64,000 nt of DNA from Apoda limacodes (Eukaryota > Arthropoda > Insecta > Lepidoptera > Limacodidae), in contig OX291540.1 of assembly GCA_946406115.1 (NCBI GenBank), positions 10,288,563-10,352,562 on the forward strand, in the 5' to 3' direction. Position numbers and translations under genes: made by a program. The notes beneath the pieces were generated by a model that was given only the letters and a program-made list of their open reading frames with translations, had not been told where the DNA came from and did not search any database. The first letter of the stretch is position 1; each line of letters starts with the position of its first letter. Of this stretch, positions 44,962 to 56,234 are shown piece by piece.

Positions 44962-47900
44962 ATGTCTTCTGGTAATACAGCTATTGTAACGGGAGCGAAT
45001 AAAGGCCTTGGTTTCGCTATAGTTAAAGGTTTTTGTGAAAAGTTTAAAGGAACTGTTTACCTAACATCAAGACACGAAGGAAGGGGTAAAGCAGCGATAA
45101 AAAATCTGGGGAATATTGGTTTAAATACCGTGTTTTACCAGTTGGACGTCACAGACGCTACCAGTATTGCCAGATTTTACTCACATCTTCACAATCAGAA
45201 TCAAAAAATAAATATATTGGTAAATAATGCAGGAGTCCTTTTCCTTAAAGACGCTTCCGAATCTCGGGTTTATCAAGCAGAACAAACGATTTTAGTTAAT
45301 TTCTTCGCTCTGGTAAATTTCACCGAAGCAATGTTACCATTGATGAATGGTGGTGCAACTATTCTTAATATTTCAAGTTCTTCTGGGCATTTGTCTCGAA
45401 TACCCAGTAACAAATTAAGAAAAAAAATTAGTTCACCAACGTTGAGTTTAGAAGAATTGAAAAGAATAATGTCGGATTATGTTGATGCTGTGACAAATAA
45501 CAAAGACATTGAGGAAGGTTGGGGAGAGTCACCATATGTCGTGTCGAAAGTGGGAGTCAATGCTTACACATTTATCTTAAGCCGCAGACTTGCTAAAAGA
45601 GGTAAGTCCATGACAATATGTTATATTAATTGTCGAATGTTGTTTCTCTTTTTCAAAATAACTGCCGCGCCACTTATTGTAAAAGGGTTGTACTCTTAGT
45701 ACGCTTGTCTGACTCGCACTTTACCAGTTTTTTCTGTCTCAGAAATCTTACCGGCGTGTGCACAACAACAAACCAAAATTCATTCATCACAATCGGATTA
45801 CCTTTAGTGCGCGAGTCTGACTCGCACTTGAGCCTTTTTTGCTTATATATAAAGCTTGCTCTAACAATAACTTTTTCCTTTTTGTCAAAAGTTCTGGAAC
45901 GGCTTGTTTATTAACAGTTATCCAATTTTCTTAAAAGAAACAACCTTTTAAACCCCTTACAATGTGGTTTCCTTCCAGTCGACTACTGGACTTATCAAAA
46001 TAACTGACGATTTTGGCATGGAAAATAAATTATTAATTAGCAATGCTTTTATCACAGTGGATCTGGACATTCTGCTACTCATTTTTAGTTCTCTAAACAT
46101 TTTTCGAATCGTTATCGATTGGTTTCATAGTTACTTGCACGGACGCCGGCAGCGCATAAAGGTCTATCATTTTCCATCTCATCGCTATCGCTGGTGTTCC
46201 GCAAGGTCGCGTTTTGTCTCCTCTTCTGTTTGCTATTTTCATTAATTCTATAACATCCTAATTATCATCTCTCTACCATCTCTATACAGACGATCTTCAG
46301 ATTTACACACAAACTCCTATCAGTGAACTGAAAAATGCTATCTCATTTGTTAATTGAGACCTTGCTGACATTGTGGAATGAAGTGAATCACTGGCCTCAT
46401 TGTTATTCCTATGAAAACACAAACAATTATCGTAGGCAGTTCTAGACTTGTATCCAAGATTGACTGGAACGAACTCATGTTAGTAACTGCGAATGTAGTA
46501 TCTATTCCTTACAAAGACACAGTTAAAATCTGGGTATACTTATCGAACGAACATCTTAAGATCCGCAAATAAAGGAAATAATTGCTACAGCTAAATCTTT
46601 AAGCAGCTTCTTACCAATTCCCACTAAAATTGCACTTGCGCAATCTCTTCTTCTGCCTATTCTCGATTATGCTGTTGCCAGTTATCTTGACCATACCGAG
46701 GAGCAGCTTAATAAACTTGAGCTTCTGCATTAGATTCATATTTGGCCTACGTAAGTACGACCATATTTCCGAATTCAGATCACAGTTCAAGTGGCTCCAA
46801 ATTCGACTTCGCCGGTCATGTTTTCTTTCTTCTGTTTAACGTCTTGTTTAATCCAAACTGCCGGTATACTGAAATAAACGTTTCAATCTTATCGAAAATA
46901 CTTCTCTTCGAGAGACTACGAGCTGCATGCTAAAAACTCCTTTACATTATTCACAATTGTATACTGATTCTTTAACGGTAAAGGCTGTTAGATTATGGAA
47001 CGCTTTACCTTTGAAAATAAAAAGAGCAAAATCAAAAGCAATATTTAAAATTCTAATTACGCATTATATATGTTATCGGAAATGTATGTAATCAGTCATT
47101 GTATACAATTCCAAGGAAATGTATGTAATTCCTAAAATCGCACGGAAATGTGTAAAATAAATAATATTAGACACATTTCCTAGGAAATCTATACATTTGC
47201 TGAATAGCAATCGGAAATGTAAAACATTTGAGATATCAATGGGTACGCGGGGATAGCGGGACAAGGGGAGGGTATTACTTCGTCTGATCAGCCGATGCGC
47301 CGTGTGTGCGTGCCGCTTAAACTGTCAGTGCGTACGCACGTCGCTGTTGTTTAAAATGGCTGCCGAATCACGAATCGCGCTTATGAAAGAGCGATTTAAT
47401 AGTACTTTACTTTACTTTAGCTTACCCTGCAAAAATAAATAGCCATATGGACTTCCTCGTTTACATTTAACATAGTATAATAAATATAATATAAAGACTT
47501 ACTTTAAAATTAAAAAAAAAATATATATGAAAGTTTGTCTTTATAAGAATAATATAAGTTGATTTTGTGATAAATACACTTTAAAAGTTAATAGAGAGTT
47601 GATTTTTGAAGCTTTAATTAGTAAGATATTATATTTTACGGTATGATTGTTACCTGGTTGTCTCAACGAGTGCTTTAATAAAAAATATTATTCTCTTTTT
47701 AACAACGTGTTTTATAACAGAAAGCATTATTTTTATACATTTCCTAATACGATATTGGAATTTTATACAATTTCTGTATTAAATAGTTTTTGAAACAATA
47801 TTTTATAGATTTCCTAAATAGCTACGGAATTGTATACATTTCCTAGGATTTGTGTACAATTCCTAGATTTCATACATTTCCATTAACATATATATATATA

Positions 47901-50900
47901 TATACCTGAAACACTAAAATAATATCACTACCTATATTTGTTTACATATATTCTCTTATACGTAACATATATACTTATATTTATATATACACTAGCTGGC
48001 TCGGTAGACTTTGTTCTGCCCGTAAAGTTGATGCACTGTAGCGCCATCTGTTACAACAAAGGGTAGGTAGGTAGCTATTACCCACGGCTACACCCGCGTG
48101 GATTTCTATTAGATACTGGCGGGCCGATTCCTGTCTATATCAGGGAGCCCTAAAATATGTAGAATGGTTTAATATTGCCAGTAGACTTAGGATTAGATAC
48201 TCCTGTGTAGCGGACCATATTGTACCGCTCACAAGCAAGGCTGACGTCACGCGTCCTACATCGCGCTATCGAAGTTTCCTTCACAGTTCAGTATATAAAG
48301 AAACCGAAGTACAAAATAAGTGGACCACGGTGGTCCCCAGGCATAACACCTCGCCTGGCAGGAGATCTCTTCGCCCCCGCTCCACATTGGTGACCCCGAC
48401 CTGAACATTGACGCACCTTCCGCAGCCAGCAGCCTACTCCTTCCTACCAGGTACACGGCCCAGTTTTCAACCGTACACTTCGGATCTCAGAGCTTTCTCA
48501 GAGCTATCGCAGCACTTCAGCGCTTCCTAGTTCCTGCAGCTCCTCTCCGGTAACGCAACTGTACAGCATTCTACACACAACCTGTTGAGGATTCACACTC
48601 CAGCTTGGCACTTCCACTGTACAGCATCACACCACCCTGTCGAGTACTCTCACTCCAGCGTGGCATTCTCTGCTCGTCGCTTCTGCCGCTAATTCAGGCC
48701 AGTGTCTCGATTCAAAGGGACACACAGCCAATCATCCTATAGACCCAACTCACTGTGGCCATACGCAACCTCCATGCCAGCACTCGCCAGTGTCTCGACC
48801 CACTGCCACACAGCCAGCGACGTACCAGTCTCGACCCACCGCAGGCTGCTGATATTCGGCATGTACACACGCCCTCCCGACTCACTGTGGACGACGTTTA
48901 CTCGGCATTCTCAAGATCGTACGCAGGCATCACTGCAACAATTATTGACCTTCGGTCTGGGAAGTGAGTGATGTAGCGGACCATATCGTACCGCTCACAA
49001 GCACGACTGACGTCACGCGTCCTACATCGCGCTATCGAAGTTTCCTTCACAGTTCAGTATATAAAGAAACCGAAATACAAGATAAGTAGACTACGGCGGT
49101 CCCCAGGCATAACACCTCGCCTGGCAGGAGATCTCCTCTTTGCCGCCGCTCCACACCTGTATTCTATATATAATACGCATCGCCACAATAACGACTAAAT
49201 GTAGAAGTTACCAATTATAATGGAAAGACGACCCGAGGCCTATGGAAGGATGACCTAATAATCAAAGAAGTACACATCAGCTAAGTTATTTTTGAATACT
49301 AATTCTTCTAGGTAGAAGTTGTGTCTAAATGATGTTTATTCTTGTGGCGATAGAAAAGAGCATTGATTAAAAAGAAAAGATCTCCACATATCGTGTTATC
49401 ATTAGCAGAGATTCCCGATACCTAGTAATTAAAAAGGTAGAAGCAGCTTCTTCACGCCCCCGCACGCTACAATTACAATACCATTGCAATACCTAGCTGA
49501 CCCGGCGAACGTGGTTTTTTTTAAACAACTGCGGCACCAACCTATTGTGAAAGGGTTGTACTAATTCAGAAACCTTCCCCATGTGCATAACAAATTACCA
49601 AAATTTTATTAAAATCGGTTTACGATTATTGCGCGAGTCCGACTCGCAATTGACCATTTTTAATTCTCAGAAACATTCCCCGGCGTGTGCATAAAAACTT
49701 ACCAAAATTTCATTACAATCGGTTTACCCTTATTACGCGAGTCCGACTCGCACTTGACCCTTTTTTTTCTTTCTGAGAAACATTCCTCGGCGTGTGTATA
49801 ACAATTACCAAAATTTCATTTCAATCGGTTTACCCTTATTGCGTAAATCCGATCACCCTTTCCCTTCACCCTTTCAGTAAAACCTTATCTTATCGGATGC
49901 CTACGTCATACAAAGAATGTGTTCTTCCCCTCCCTGCAAGTTTCAGGTCTCTACGATCAACGGTTTAGGCTGTGCGTTGATCCGTCAGTCATTCAGGACA
50001 AAGCATTTTATATGTTTATAAGGTAGGTAGAAAAAGAAAACTTAAGTATTATTGTACACAAAAAATCAAACACCTAAAAAACGCATACCTCTTTGAGCTT
50101 ACAATGAGGTATACACGGTGATATTCGAGACATTCCAATTTTAAAGAGTATTGATGTTTTTTATGTTTTTAAGTAATTTCAACCTTTTTAGGGTTCCGTA
50201 CCCGAAGGGTAATTAGCGGAACCCTATTACTAAGGCTCCGCTGTCCGTCCGTCCGTCCGTCTGTCACCAGGCTGTATCTCATGAACTGTGATAGTTTGAC
50301 AGTTGAAATTTTTACAGAAGATATATTTCTGTTGCCGCTATAACAACAAATAATAAAAAACAGAATAAAATAAATATTTAAGGGGGCTCCCATACAACAA
50401 ACGTGATTTTTTTTGCTCGATTTTGCTTAATATTGATAACGGCAACAGGTTTACGCTTAAAATATGCACAGAATATTTAGATATATAGTCACTTTAAAAA
50501 TTAATAATTAAATTAAAATAAAACAAATATTTAAGGGGGCTCCCATAAAACGAACGTGATTTTTTTGCCATTTATATAGATAATGGTACGGAACCCTTCG
50601 TGCGCGAGTCCGACTCGCACTTGGCCGATTTTTTGAATAAAATCGGATTGAGTTTTCAAACATGAGTCAAAATAAAATGTTATTTAAATCAAAAGCACTA
50701 AGGAGTATTGATATCAACTTTGAAGCAAATAACCGCCTAATAATTTTCTACCCCTTTTTAACCCCGTTAGGGGATGAATTTAAAAAAAATACGAAACACG
50801 TCTTCCATCAATTCTGTTAAAAAAAGGTTTATGCAAAATTTAAAGTAGATTGGACCAAGGAATCACGTTGTCCCATACAAACTTTGCCCACCTTTTTCAC

Positions 50901-53900
50901 ACCCTTAGGGGTAGAATTCCGGAAAATCCTTTCTTATCGGATGCCTACGTCATACAAAGAACACAACCTCCAAGTTTCAGGTCTCTACGATCAGCGGTTT
51001 AGGCTGTGCGTTGATCCATCAGTCATTCAGGACAAAGCCTTTTATATGTATAGATAATAATATATAATATAATATAATATAATATAATATAATATAATAT
51101 AATATAATATAATATAATATAATATAATATAATATAATATAATATAATATAATATAATATAATATAATATAATATAATATAATATAATATAATATAATAT
51201 AATATAATATAATATAATATAATATAATATAATATAATATAATATAATATAATATAATATAATATAATATAATATAATATAATATAATATAATATAATAT
51301 AATACAATATAATATAGATTATTCATATATGTTATTTCTTGCCAGCCTTCATACATCCCCACTGGTGGGGCACGGCCTACCCTCGGCCTTATAAGCTAGG
51401 GTGATTTGGGCCATAGTCCACACGCGGGCCCAGTACGGATTATTATTTCTGTGTATTAATTTATATTATATACATCATTGTATAATAGATATACTTATTA
51501 ATAACTGTATCGACACCCACCTACTATACTTTGTTTGACATTATTATTTCCTCTATCTAACACAACAAAAAAAGAATTATCCAAATCGCTCCAGCCGTTC
51601 TCGAGTTTTTGTGAGACTAACAAACGTCAATTGTTTTATGTATACAGTATACAGATAATATATAGACGAAAATAAAGAAGACTTCATTAAACCATAGGTA
51701 CTATTGGTTCCACGTTTACTTAAGAATGTAGGAATAATTACATGAGTACGTTTCTTTATTTCTAAAATCGAAATTCCAACTGAGGTTTCAAAATAATTTA
51801 AGTAGCAATTACACTTCATTTATTTTAAATTTTTACCCGATTGCCAAGGAAGGGTTATGTTTTTCGCGCGTATACCTATTTGTAAATTTCTTTAATTATT
51901 TCCTCGTGTCTTCTTAACGGCGAAATGGATTTCTATAATTATGGTATCGTTAGATTTGTCTTGATAGCCCAAGTGTTCTTAGATAGATGACGTTAAACAA
52001 AATCAAAATGGTAGATTTAATGTGCGGGCTAAAAAAAATTTTTTTCATAACCCTCGAGTGAGGTTTCAAAATAAAGAACTTGAAGAGACCATTTTTAAAA
52101 TATGTAATACAACACTTATAATAAAATAGTCAAGTGGAAGTATGTCGTATGATCCTCTTTATCTGGTATTCATGTTGGAGAAAGTACCGGCTGGGAGAAT
52201 CCATAGGTCAGAGCAAATTTATGAGCAGATATCCCTGCATAGTTTTTGATTTGAGAACTGAGCGGCTCACGATGGTGGGCGTTAAAGTACCTCAAAATAA
52301 CTAGTTCTGTTGCGGGATATTGCTCTAGAACTTTGTCAGTCATCAAACTCAGGTGCGTAAAGAGTCGAGCTACTTCCGTGTCATCGCTTTGACCCCTGTA
52401 TAGGCACGCATAGATACGAGTGTGGCCGCCTTGATCTACGCGCACCCACAATATCGACAGGACCCTGTTTCCAAGGCTATGAAGGCAGCGACAGCAGATA
52501 TCCTCCCGGACAAACATACGTAACATACACCGGCACGACACACAAAATTGGGCTCGAGTTTCTAGCCGGGATAATGTCGGCTATGCCCCGCTTTAATTGT
52601 TCGGGCGACTTATTCGAGCGAGTAATTGCTGTGCCCTGTCCCTCTCTCTTAAAAATTAGAACTAAGAAGAACTATACCTAGTGAGAAAATGGTGATGTTT
52701 TGATTTCTTATAATTTATTAGCTATTTATAACTAAAATTATCGAAAATCTGAGCTTTCCTATATAGTATATAGTAAGTATAAAATTAAAAAAATCAAAAC
52801 ACCACGTTTATATGCGCCTTAAAAAGATTAAAAAATCCTCAGAGTGTCTTGATGACACAAGAGTACATACACACCATTACCACCTTCATGCTTACAGGTG
52901 AACTCGAAAAACGTGCGTCGCATCTTTCTACTACGATATTAAATCCTAAGCTTCCATGCTCATTTATTAAATTTCATGCTCTTTTAAATATAATGTTGTC
53001 TCTCTCCAACGGAACGTATCATAAAGTGTCAAAGTAAATTAAAAAGAATAGTTTCTTTAAATCCTCTAAAAAGTTTGTTTTAAGTCGATCGAATTTCTAG
53101 GTTACGTACCTACCTACTTACTTATCATCTTATTGAATGTAGGGCTCAATTTAAAATGACATAATTTGTTGTTATAATTGTGTTCATGAATATTATTTTA
53201 CTTAGCAGAGCAAAGATGATGATTGTACATAAATTGTGACTAAGAGAGTAATCAATGAATCTATTGAAACAAAGTAGCAAAGATGCACTCCACGTTTTAA
53301 GAGGGCTTCTAACGCGCATATCGACAATGTTAATCTCAAATAGAGCACATTTTTCAGTAGCAAAAATATATTATCGATAGGCGTACAACTTAGCGTAAAT
53401 AGTGGAAAATAATTAATTACAGTTACATCACATAAGATATAAAAATTCTATTACAGTAATTTTCTAGCTTTGTAGTTACTTAAAATTTCATGAAATAAAT
53501 TATGTTCCCGCTACTTGTTGATAATGGGTTCTGAATTAAAAATAGAAAAACCAGAGGTTCGGCCGTTATTAATATATATATTAATTTTTTAAAAGATATC
53601 TTAAAACAAATGCAGTAATTTGCTAGTTAAAGAATGTAGAAAGCCATGTTATTTTTTTCCAGTCTTAAACTTGCAATACGACAGTGGAATCGATTTTAAA
53701 AACGAGCAAAAAACTGCACATTCAAGTAGGGTGCCGCCTTAAGAGTTCACCTTTAAGCATGTATATGGTGGTGCTGAATTTTTTGTGTTATCAAGACACC
53801 CGAAGGATTATTTGGTTCTTTTAGGCGCATAAAAACGTGGTTTTTAAAAAAATTTATTCAATCTACATTTAATATTTGTCTGTCTGTCTGTGTCATATAG

Positions 53901-56151
53901 TCAGATCTAGCAACGAATCGAAGCTCCTGAACTTTGAATTCTTCTTGGAGTACTGTATGATACACATATTTTCAATACCACTTGGAAACGATTTTCAAAG
54001 TTAAGTAACGTCGAGCTTGGTCAGTGAGTTGATGGGTGACCGCTTAGCAGAACACTTTTTGTTTGTGTTTAATTATTGAAAACGAACTAAGGTTATTTGC
54101 AAAATTTCAGCATAATCGGATTACAGGAAGTATTAAAAAAAAATCTTTTTCACCCGGAACGACAGGCAACAGGCAGACTCACAAGAAAGTGACTTTATAA
54201 AAACGTGGTAATAATTATTTAAATTATTAAGTCTTGTTGCGCTAAAGTCTCTGGCTTTTATTAAACAACTATCCAACTTTAAAATTGAACGAAATTTCTA
54301 AAACAATTTTTGTTGTACCAGTCTATTCATTAAAAAAAGGTAAAAACTTACTTTTTGGGACGTCTGTCCAAAAAGTAAGTTTTTACCATTTTTAAAATTC
54401 TTCAAGGGCCTAATGATCCTAATATAAGCAAAATATTTTTTAAAATTTTAAATTAGTAAATTATGATTTAAAAACATTTGCTTACAATGTTTTAGAGTAT
54501 TGTAGCGTTTCCGCACAGGGCTCGGTGGCGCAGAATTAAATTAAAATTATTTATATTGGAAACACCATCAGCTCTTTTCTCTTTTATTGGGAAATTCTTG
54601 ATTTTTATTTCCGAAAAACGTTTTGTCAAAATAGTGCTTAAGAGTGCGCCTATGCAGAGACGTAAGCAAAGATCTTGCGGAAAATCAGTAAAACGTCGTT
54701 TACAAAAAAAACCGGCCAAGTGCGAGTCTGGCTCGCGCACCGACGGTTCCGTACAAACTTATTATATGCAGACAGTTCTTCCAGCATGAGATTATGACTG
54801 AACTGAGGAAGTCTCACAAGTTTATGCCTTAATTATTAGGTTTTGGTTTTATTTCTATATTTGTGATGTAATATCTAGCTTCTTGTTAAATTTGTAACAG
54901 CACGCACAGGGCGCTTGCGTAATGATCATATTCAAATAATAATAACTTTTAAAATATGCAACGTAGAGCTGTGATTTTAGTATGATTATGCAGAAAATAT
55001 GTTTGTCTTTTCGATACTACCAAAAATAGATTAACATTAAAGTGCCTGCGTCTGCAATAAGTTTAGAAATAAAAAATAAAATTAACAAATATTATAAACT
55101 ATTTTTTTAAAGATTGTTTTGTCATTTTTTTATTTTTGTGTTTTTTAATGACACATAATATTATTGGCTTTCAAATGAAAATTTTTGTTCGTTTCTAAGA
55201 CGAGCACATAAGAAATAAATCCTAATTTTGTGTAAAGGCACAAAAAATAAATTAAAAAAATAAGACTAATAAAAGATTCCAAGAAGAGGGGAGTGGGCCT
55301 ACATATGAAGGCGTTTTTGTCAACAAAATTGACATTATAACATCGCCCTAAATTATCGCTAGCCCTATCTCAAACACACTGTATATCTATATAATAATAA
55401 AAGCTATTTGTTCATACTTAAACCAGATTATCAGCAATAAAAGAAATAAAGAATCATGGAGTCTGTTGAATTTGTATAATGTTATGGAATAGTATAAGGT
55501 TCATAATTCTGTTAATTAGTGCACAGCTATTCATTATTTAAGGACTGGGCATGGTATTATTATAAACTGTTAGAAAACGAAGCGGTAAATTGTTAATTAT
55601 GAGGCATGTTCACAACCTGTCTACAGTTTATAATCTCACTTGATTAATTGCAAACTAACGAAGATCACAAATTATCCATTGAATTGATTTTTTTAATGCA
55701 AAAGAAGAAGCTGACTAACGTAGCAATGCACAGCTCAAGCCGTGGTACCCTAGACGTTAGGGGGCAACAAAATAAAACTAATACTTATAAATAAGAAATT
55801 TACTTTCAACTATAATTGTCCATATTACCTGTCTTCAAAATTCAAAATGCTAATAACCCATATGACTTCGCAGCTTCTGTAGTCCTATTAAATAACAGAC
55901 AGACGTTAATGTGTTTTTTTTTAAGTTTGCATATATATTCCTCAGGGATCTCCGTGAACTGCGTGCACCCTGGATACGTGATGTCAGACATGACGAAAGG
56001 AGCAGGTTCCGTGACGCCAGAACAGGCAGCAGAAGTGCCGCTTCGCCTAGCATTAGAACCCAAGGGCACCGGCCTATACATCTGGCATGACGGGTCCCTT
56101 GTATCTTGGGATGGGCCGGATCCAAGAACTTACATAGACGGCAAAGTATAA
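44962..56151 (+). CDS. Short-chain dehydrogenase/reductase, carbonyl reductase type, 2 coding exons
   Basis: NAD(P)H-dependent cytosolic oxidoreductase of the classical SDR class, closest in layout to carbonyl reductase 1. Exons 44962-45601 and 55946-56151 join in phase 1 (G|GG = Gly), giving 281 residues. Family motifs are TGANKGLG (cofactor loop, residues about 10-17), NNAG, the ISSSSG serine strand, YVVSK (catalytic Tyr and Lys) and CVHPGYVMSDM after the junction, which is the usual PG(F/Y)V-TDM segment. The donor is GAG|GTAAGTCC. The acceptor is TATATTCCTCAG|GG. The ATG at 44962 is chosen because upstream in-frame codons lack an ATG. The natural substrate cannot be told from sequence. Confidence 0.95.
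45664..45850 (+). repeat. Dispersed repeat (AACTGCCGCGCCA ... CGACTCGCACTTGA type)
   Basis: AACTGCCGCGCCACTTATTGTAAAAGGGTTGTACTC, then two units ending GCGAGTCTGACTCGCACTTGAGCC. Same family as 49495-49860 and 63352-63600. Confidence 0.65.
45884..47060 (+). pseudogene. Decayed CR1/Jockey-like LINE reverse transcriptase
   Basis: Frames give SKVLERLVY and NFLKRNNLLNPLQCGF near 45888-45970, a counterpart of AGVPQGRVLSPLLFAIFINSI near 46190-46245, LYTDDLQIYTQTPISELKNAI near 46283-46345, and the C-terminal TVKAVRLWNALPLKIKRAKSKAIFK near 46975-47050. The layout is a nearly complete RT with many stops. The second residue of the YADD box is changed (YTDD). Confidence 0.75.
47065..47895. mobile_element. 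TIR element with subterminal repeats, family unknown
   Basis: Left end TATATATGTTATCGGAAATGTATGTAATC, right end inverted as GATTTCATACATTTCCATTAACATATATA: about 30-bp imperfect terminal inverted repeats. Both ends carry several GGAAATGTATA / TATACATTTCC units over 160 bp. A GC-rich promoter-like block (47245-47355) leads to a short frame at 47356-47442 that begins MAAESRIALMKERF. This may be the start of a deleted transposase gene. The internal remainder is AT-rich. I infer a non-autonomous DNA transposon. Confidence 0.6.
47356..47442 (+). pseudogene. 28-codon frame, possible transposase N-terminus
   Basis: ATG at 47356, stop at 47440-47442. It begins MAAESRIALMKERF, directly after a CpG-rich stretch (GTGCGTACGCACGTCGCTG). 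It is too short to assign; interest comes only from its place inside the TIR element. Confidence 0.3.
48202..48205. repeat. 4-bp target-site duplication of the short LTR element
   Basis: CCTG immediately before LTR1, repeated at 49156-49159 immediately after LTR2. Confidence 0.75.
48206..48386 (+). repeat. Left LTR
   Basis: 181 bp. It contains TGACGTCA (48242-48249, a CRE/ATF-type site) and TATATAAAG (48292-48300), both expected of an LTR promoter. It differs from the right LTR at roughly 8-10 positions plus a small indel. Confidence 0.88.
48972..49155 (+). repeat. Right LTR
   Basis: 184 bp. CRE-like site at 49008-49015, TATA box at 49058-49066. Ends CCGCTCCACA. Confidence 0.88.
49160..49494. 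other. Spacer
   Basis: AT-rich, no feature recognised. Confidence 0.4.
49495..50025 (+). repeat. Repeat field: three units of about 100 bp plus a second repeat end
   Basis: AGCTGACCCGGCGAACGTGG opens the field. CATTCC(C/T)CGGCGTGTG(C/T)ATAA...ACCAAAATTTCATT...AATCGGTTTACCCTTATT(A/G)CG recurs three times (to about 49845). From 49870 the phrase ATGCCTACGTCATACAAAGAA...GGTTTAGGCTGTGCGTTGATCCGTCAGTCATTCAGGACAAAGC follows; it recurs at 50940-51035. Confidence 0.7.
50187..50640 (+). repeat. Near-complete copy of the GGGTTCCGTACCC repeat
   Basis: TAGGGTTCCGTACCCGAAGGG, ACCAGGCTGTATCTCATGAAC, two copies of AAGGGGGCTCCCATA(C/A)AA...GTGATTTTTTT, and the end TACGGAACCCTTCGTGCGCGAGTCCGACTCGCACTTGGCCGATTTTTT. 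Confidence 0.75.
50750..51055 (+). repeat. Degenerate repeat ending at the microsatellite
   Basis: CCCCGTTAGGGGATGAATTT, CCCATACAAACTTTGCCCACC, ATGCCTACGTCATACAAAGAAC and GCTGTGCGTTGATCCATCAGTCATTCAGGACAAAGCC, then TTTTATATGTATAGATAATAA. It is related to both 31690-33365 and 49870-50025. Confidence 0.6.
51058..51316. repeat. (AATAT)n microsatellite, about 52 units
   Basis: Pure 5-bp unit from about 51058 to 51316, with a single interruption (AATAC at 51301-51305). It starts exactly at the end of a dispersed repeat, suggesting growth from that repeat's 3' terminus. Long frames across it are translation of the repeat only. Confidence 0.97.
51320..52164. other. AT-rich spacer
   Basis: No gene recognised. 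51340-51430 is somewhat GC-richer without a motif. Confidence 0.35.
52165..52640 (-). pseudogene. LINE endonuclease fragment
   Basis: Leftward frame with MFVREDICCRCLHSLGNR, DQGGHTRIYACLYR, LFTHLSLMTDKVLEQYPATELVIL and FNAHHREPL, ending TYGFSQPV. F-VREDICC and D-NAHH are from the AP-endonuclease domain. It is the same family as the copy at 16.6-16.9 kb (there MFVREDICCRRLHSLE). It is truncated and has substitutions at GDFN (RYFN here), so it is inactive. Confidence 0.78.
52641..53981. other. AT-rich spacer
   Basis: A 62-codon plus-strand frame at 52849-53037 has no recognised motif. Otherwise nothing. Confidence 0.35.
53982..54055 (+). repeat. 5S-rRNA-derived segment
   Basis: AAAGTTAAGTAACGTCGAGCTTGGTCAGTGAGTTGATGGGTGACCGCTTAGCAGAACAC matches the promoter half of insect 5S rRNA and the copy at 36458-36530. 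Both share the preceding TTGGAAACGA and following CTTTTTGTTT flanks, so they come from one repeat family, not from separate 5S genes. Confidence 0.78.
54339..54387. repeat. Perfect 20-bp hairpin, 9-nt loop
   Basis: Arms 54339-54358 and 54368-54387 are exact inverted copies, with loop GACGTCTGT. It lies inside the reductase intron. Confidence 0.95.
54705..54755 (-). repeat. Inverted fragment of the GCGCGAGTCCGACTCG repeat
   Basis: AAAAACCGGCCAAGTGCGAGTCTGGCTCGCGCACCGACGGTTCCGTAC is the reverse complement of the end of the repeat at 50187-50640. Confidence 0.75.
54760..55900. other. AT-rich intron DNA
   Basis: No gene or defined repeat. It runs up to the 3' acceptor of the reductase intron. 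Confidence 0.4.
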
Positions 56152-56193
56152 ATTAAAACCTACCTATTCTATATTTTATAACTTTATATACTA

Positions 56194-56199
56194 ATTAAA
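56194..56199 (+). terminator. Poly(A) signal of the reductase gene
   Basis: ATTAAA 43 bp after the stop codon, followed by a T-rich tract (56209-56230). Confidence 0.55.
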
Positions 56200-56234
56200 C
56201 ACAATTTACTTGTTTTTTTTTATTTTTTAGCAAA

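Larger units (their letters stand above)
48206..49155 (+). mobile_element. Short LTR retrotransposon without gag or pol (TRIM-like)
   Basis: Two direct LTRs (48206-48386 and 48972-49155) enclose 585 bp. LTRs start TGTAGCGG and end CTCCACA. Right after LTR1 lies a primer-binding-site-like TTGGTGACCCCGACCTG. Before LTR2 is a purine tract GGGAAGTGAGTGA. A 4-bp duplication (CCTG) flanks the element. Interior frames are proline/threonine/serine-rich and match no retroelement protein, so it must depend on a partner element. The orientation is set by the primer-binding site. Confidence 0.88.
45602..55945 (+). other. 10.3-kb intron of the reductase gene, filled with mobile elements
   Basis: GTAAGT...CTCAG. 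It holds a LINE remnant (45884-47060), a TIR element (about 47065-47895), a complete short LTR element (48206-49155), two tandem repeat fields (49495-51055), an AATAT array, a LINE endonuclease fragment in antisense and a 5S-derived segment. No host exon between the two coding exons was recognised, and the joined protein shows no gap. Confidence 0.9.

Noticed and set aside
49495..49860. CRISPR-like or satellite array
   Set aside because: Only three diverged units of about 100 bp without spacers. The same text occurs as a dispersed repeat elsewhere, and the genome is eukaryotic.
51023..51362. Two long minus-strand frames of repeating LYYII residues
   Set aside because: They are only the translation of the AATAT microsatellite.
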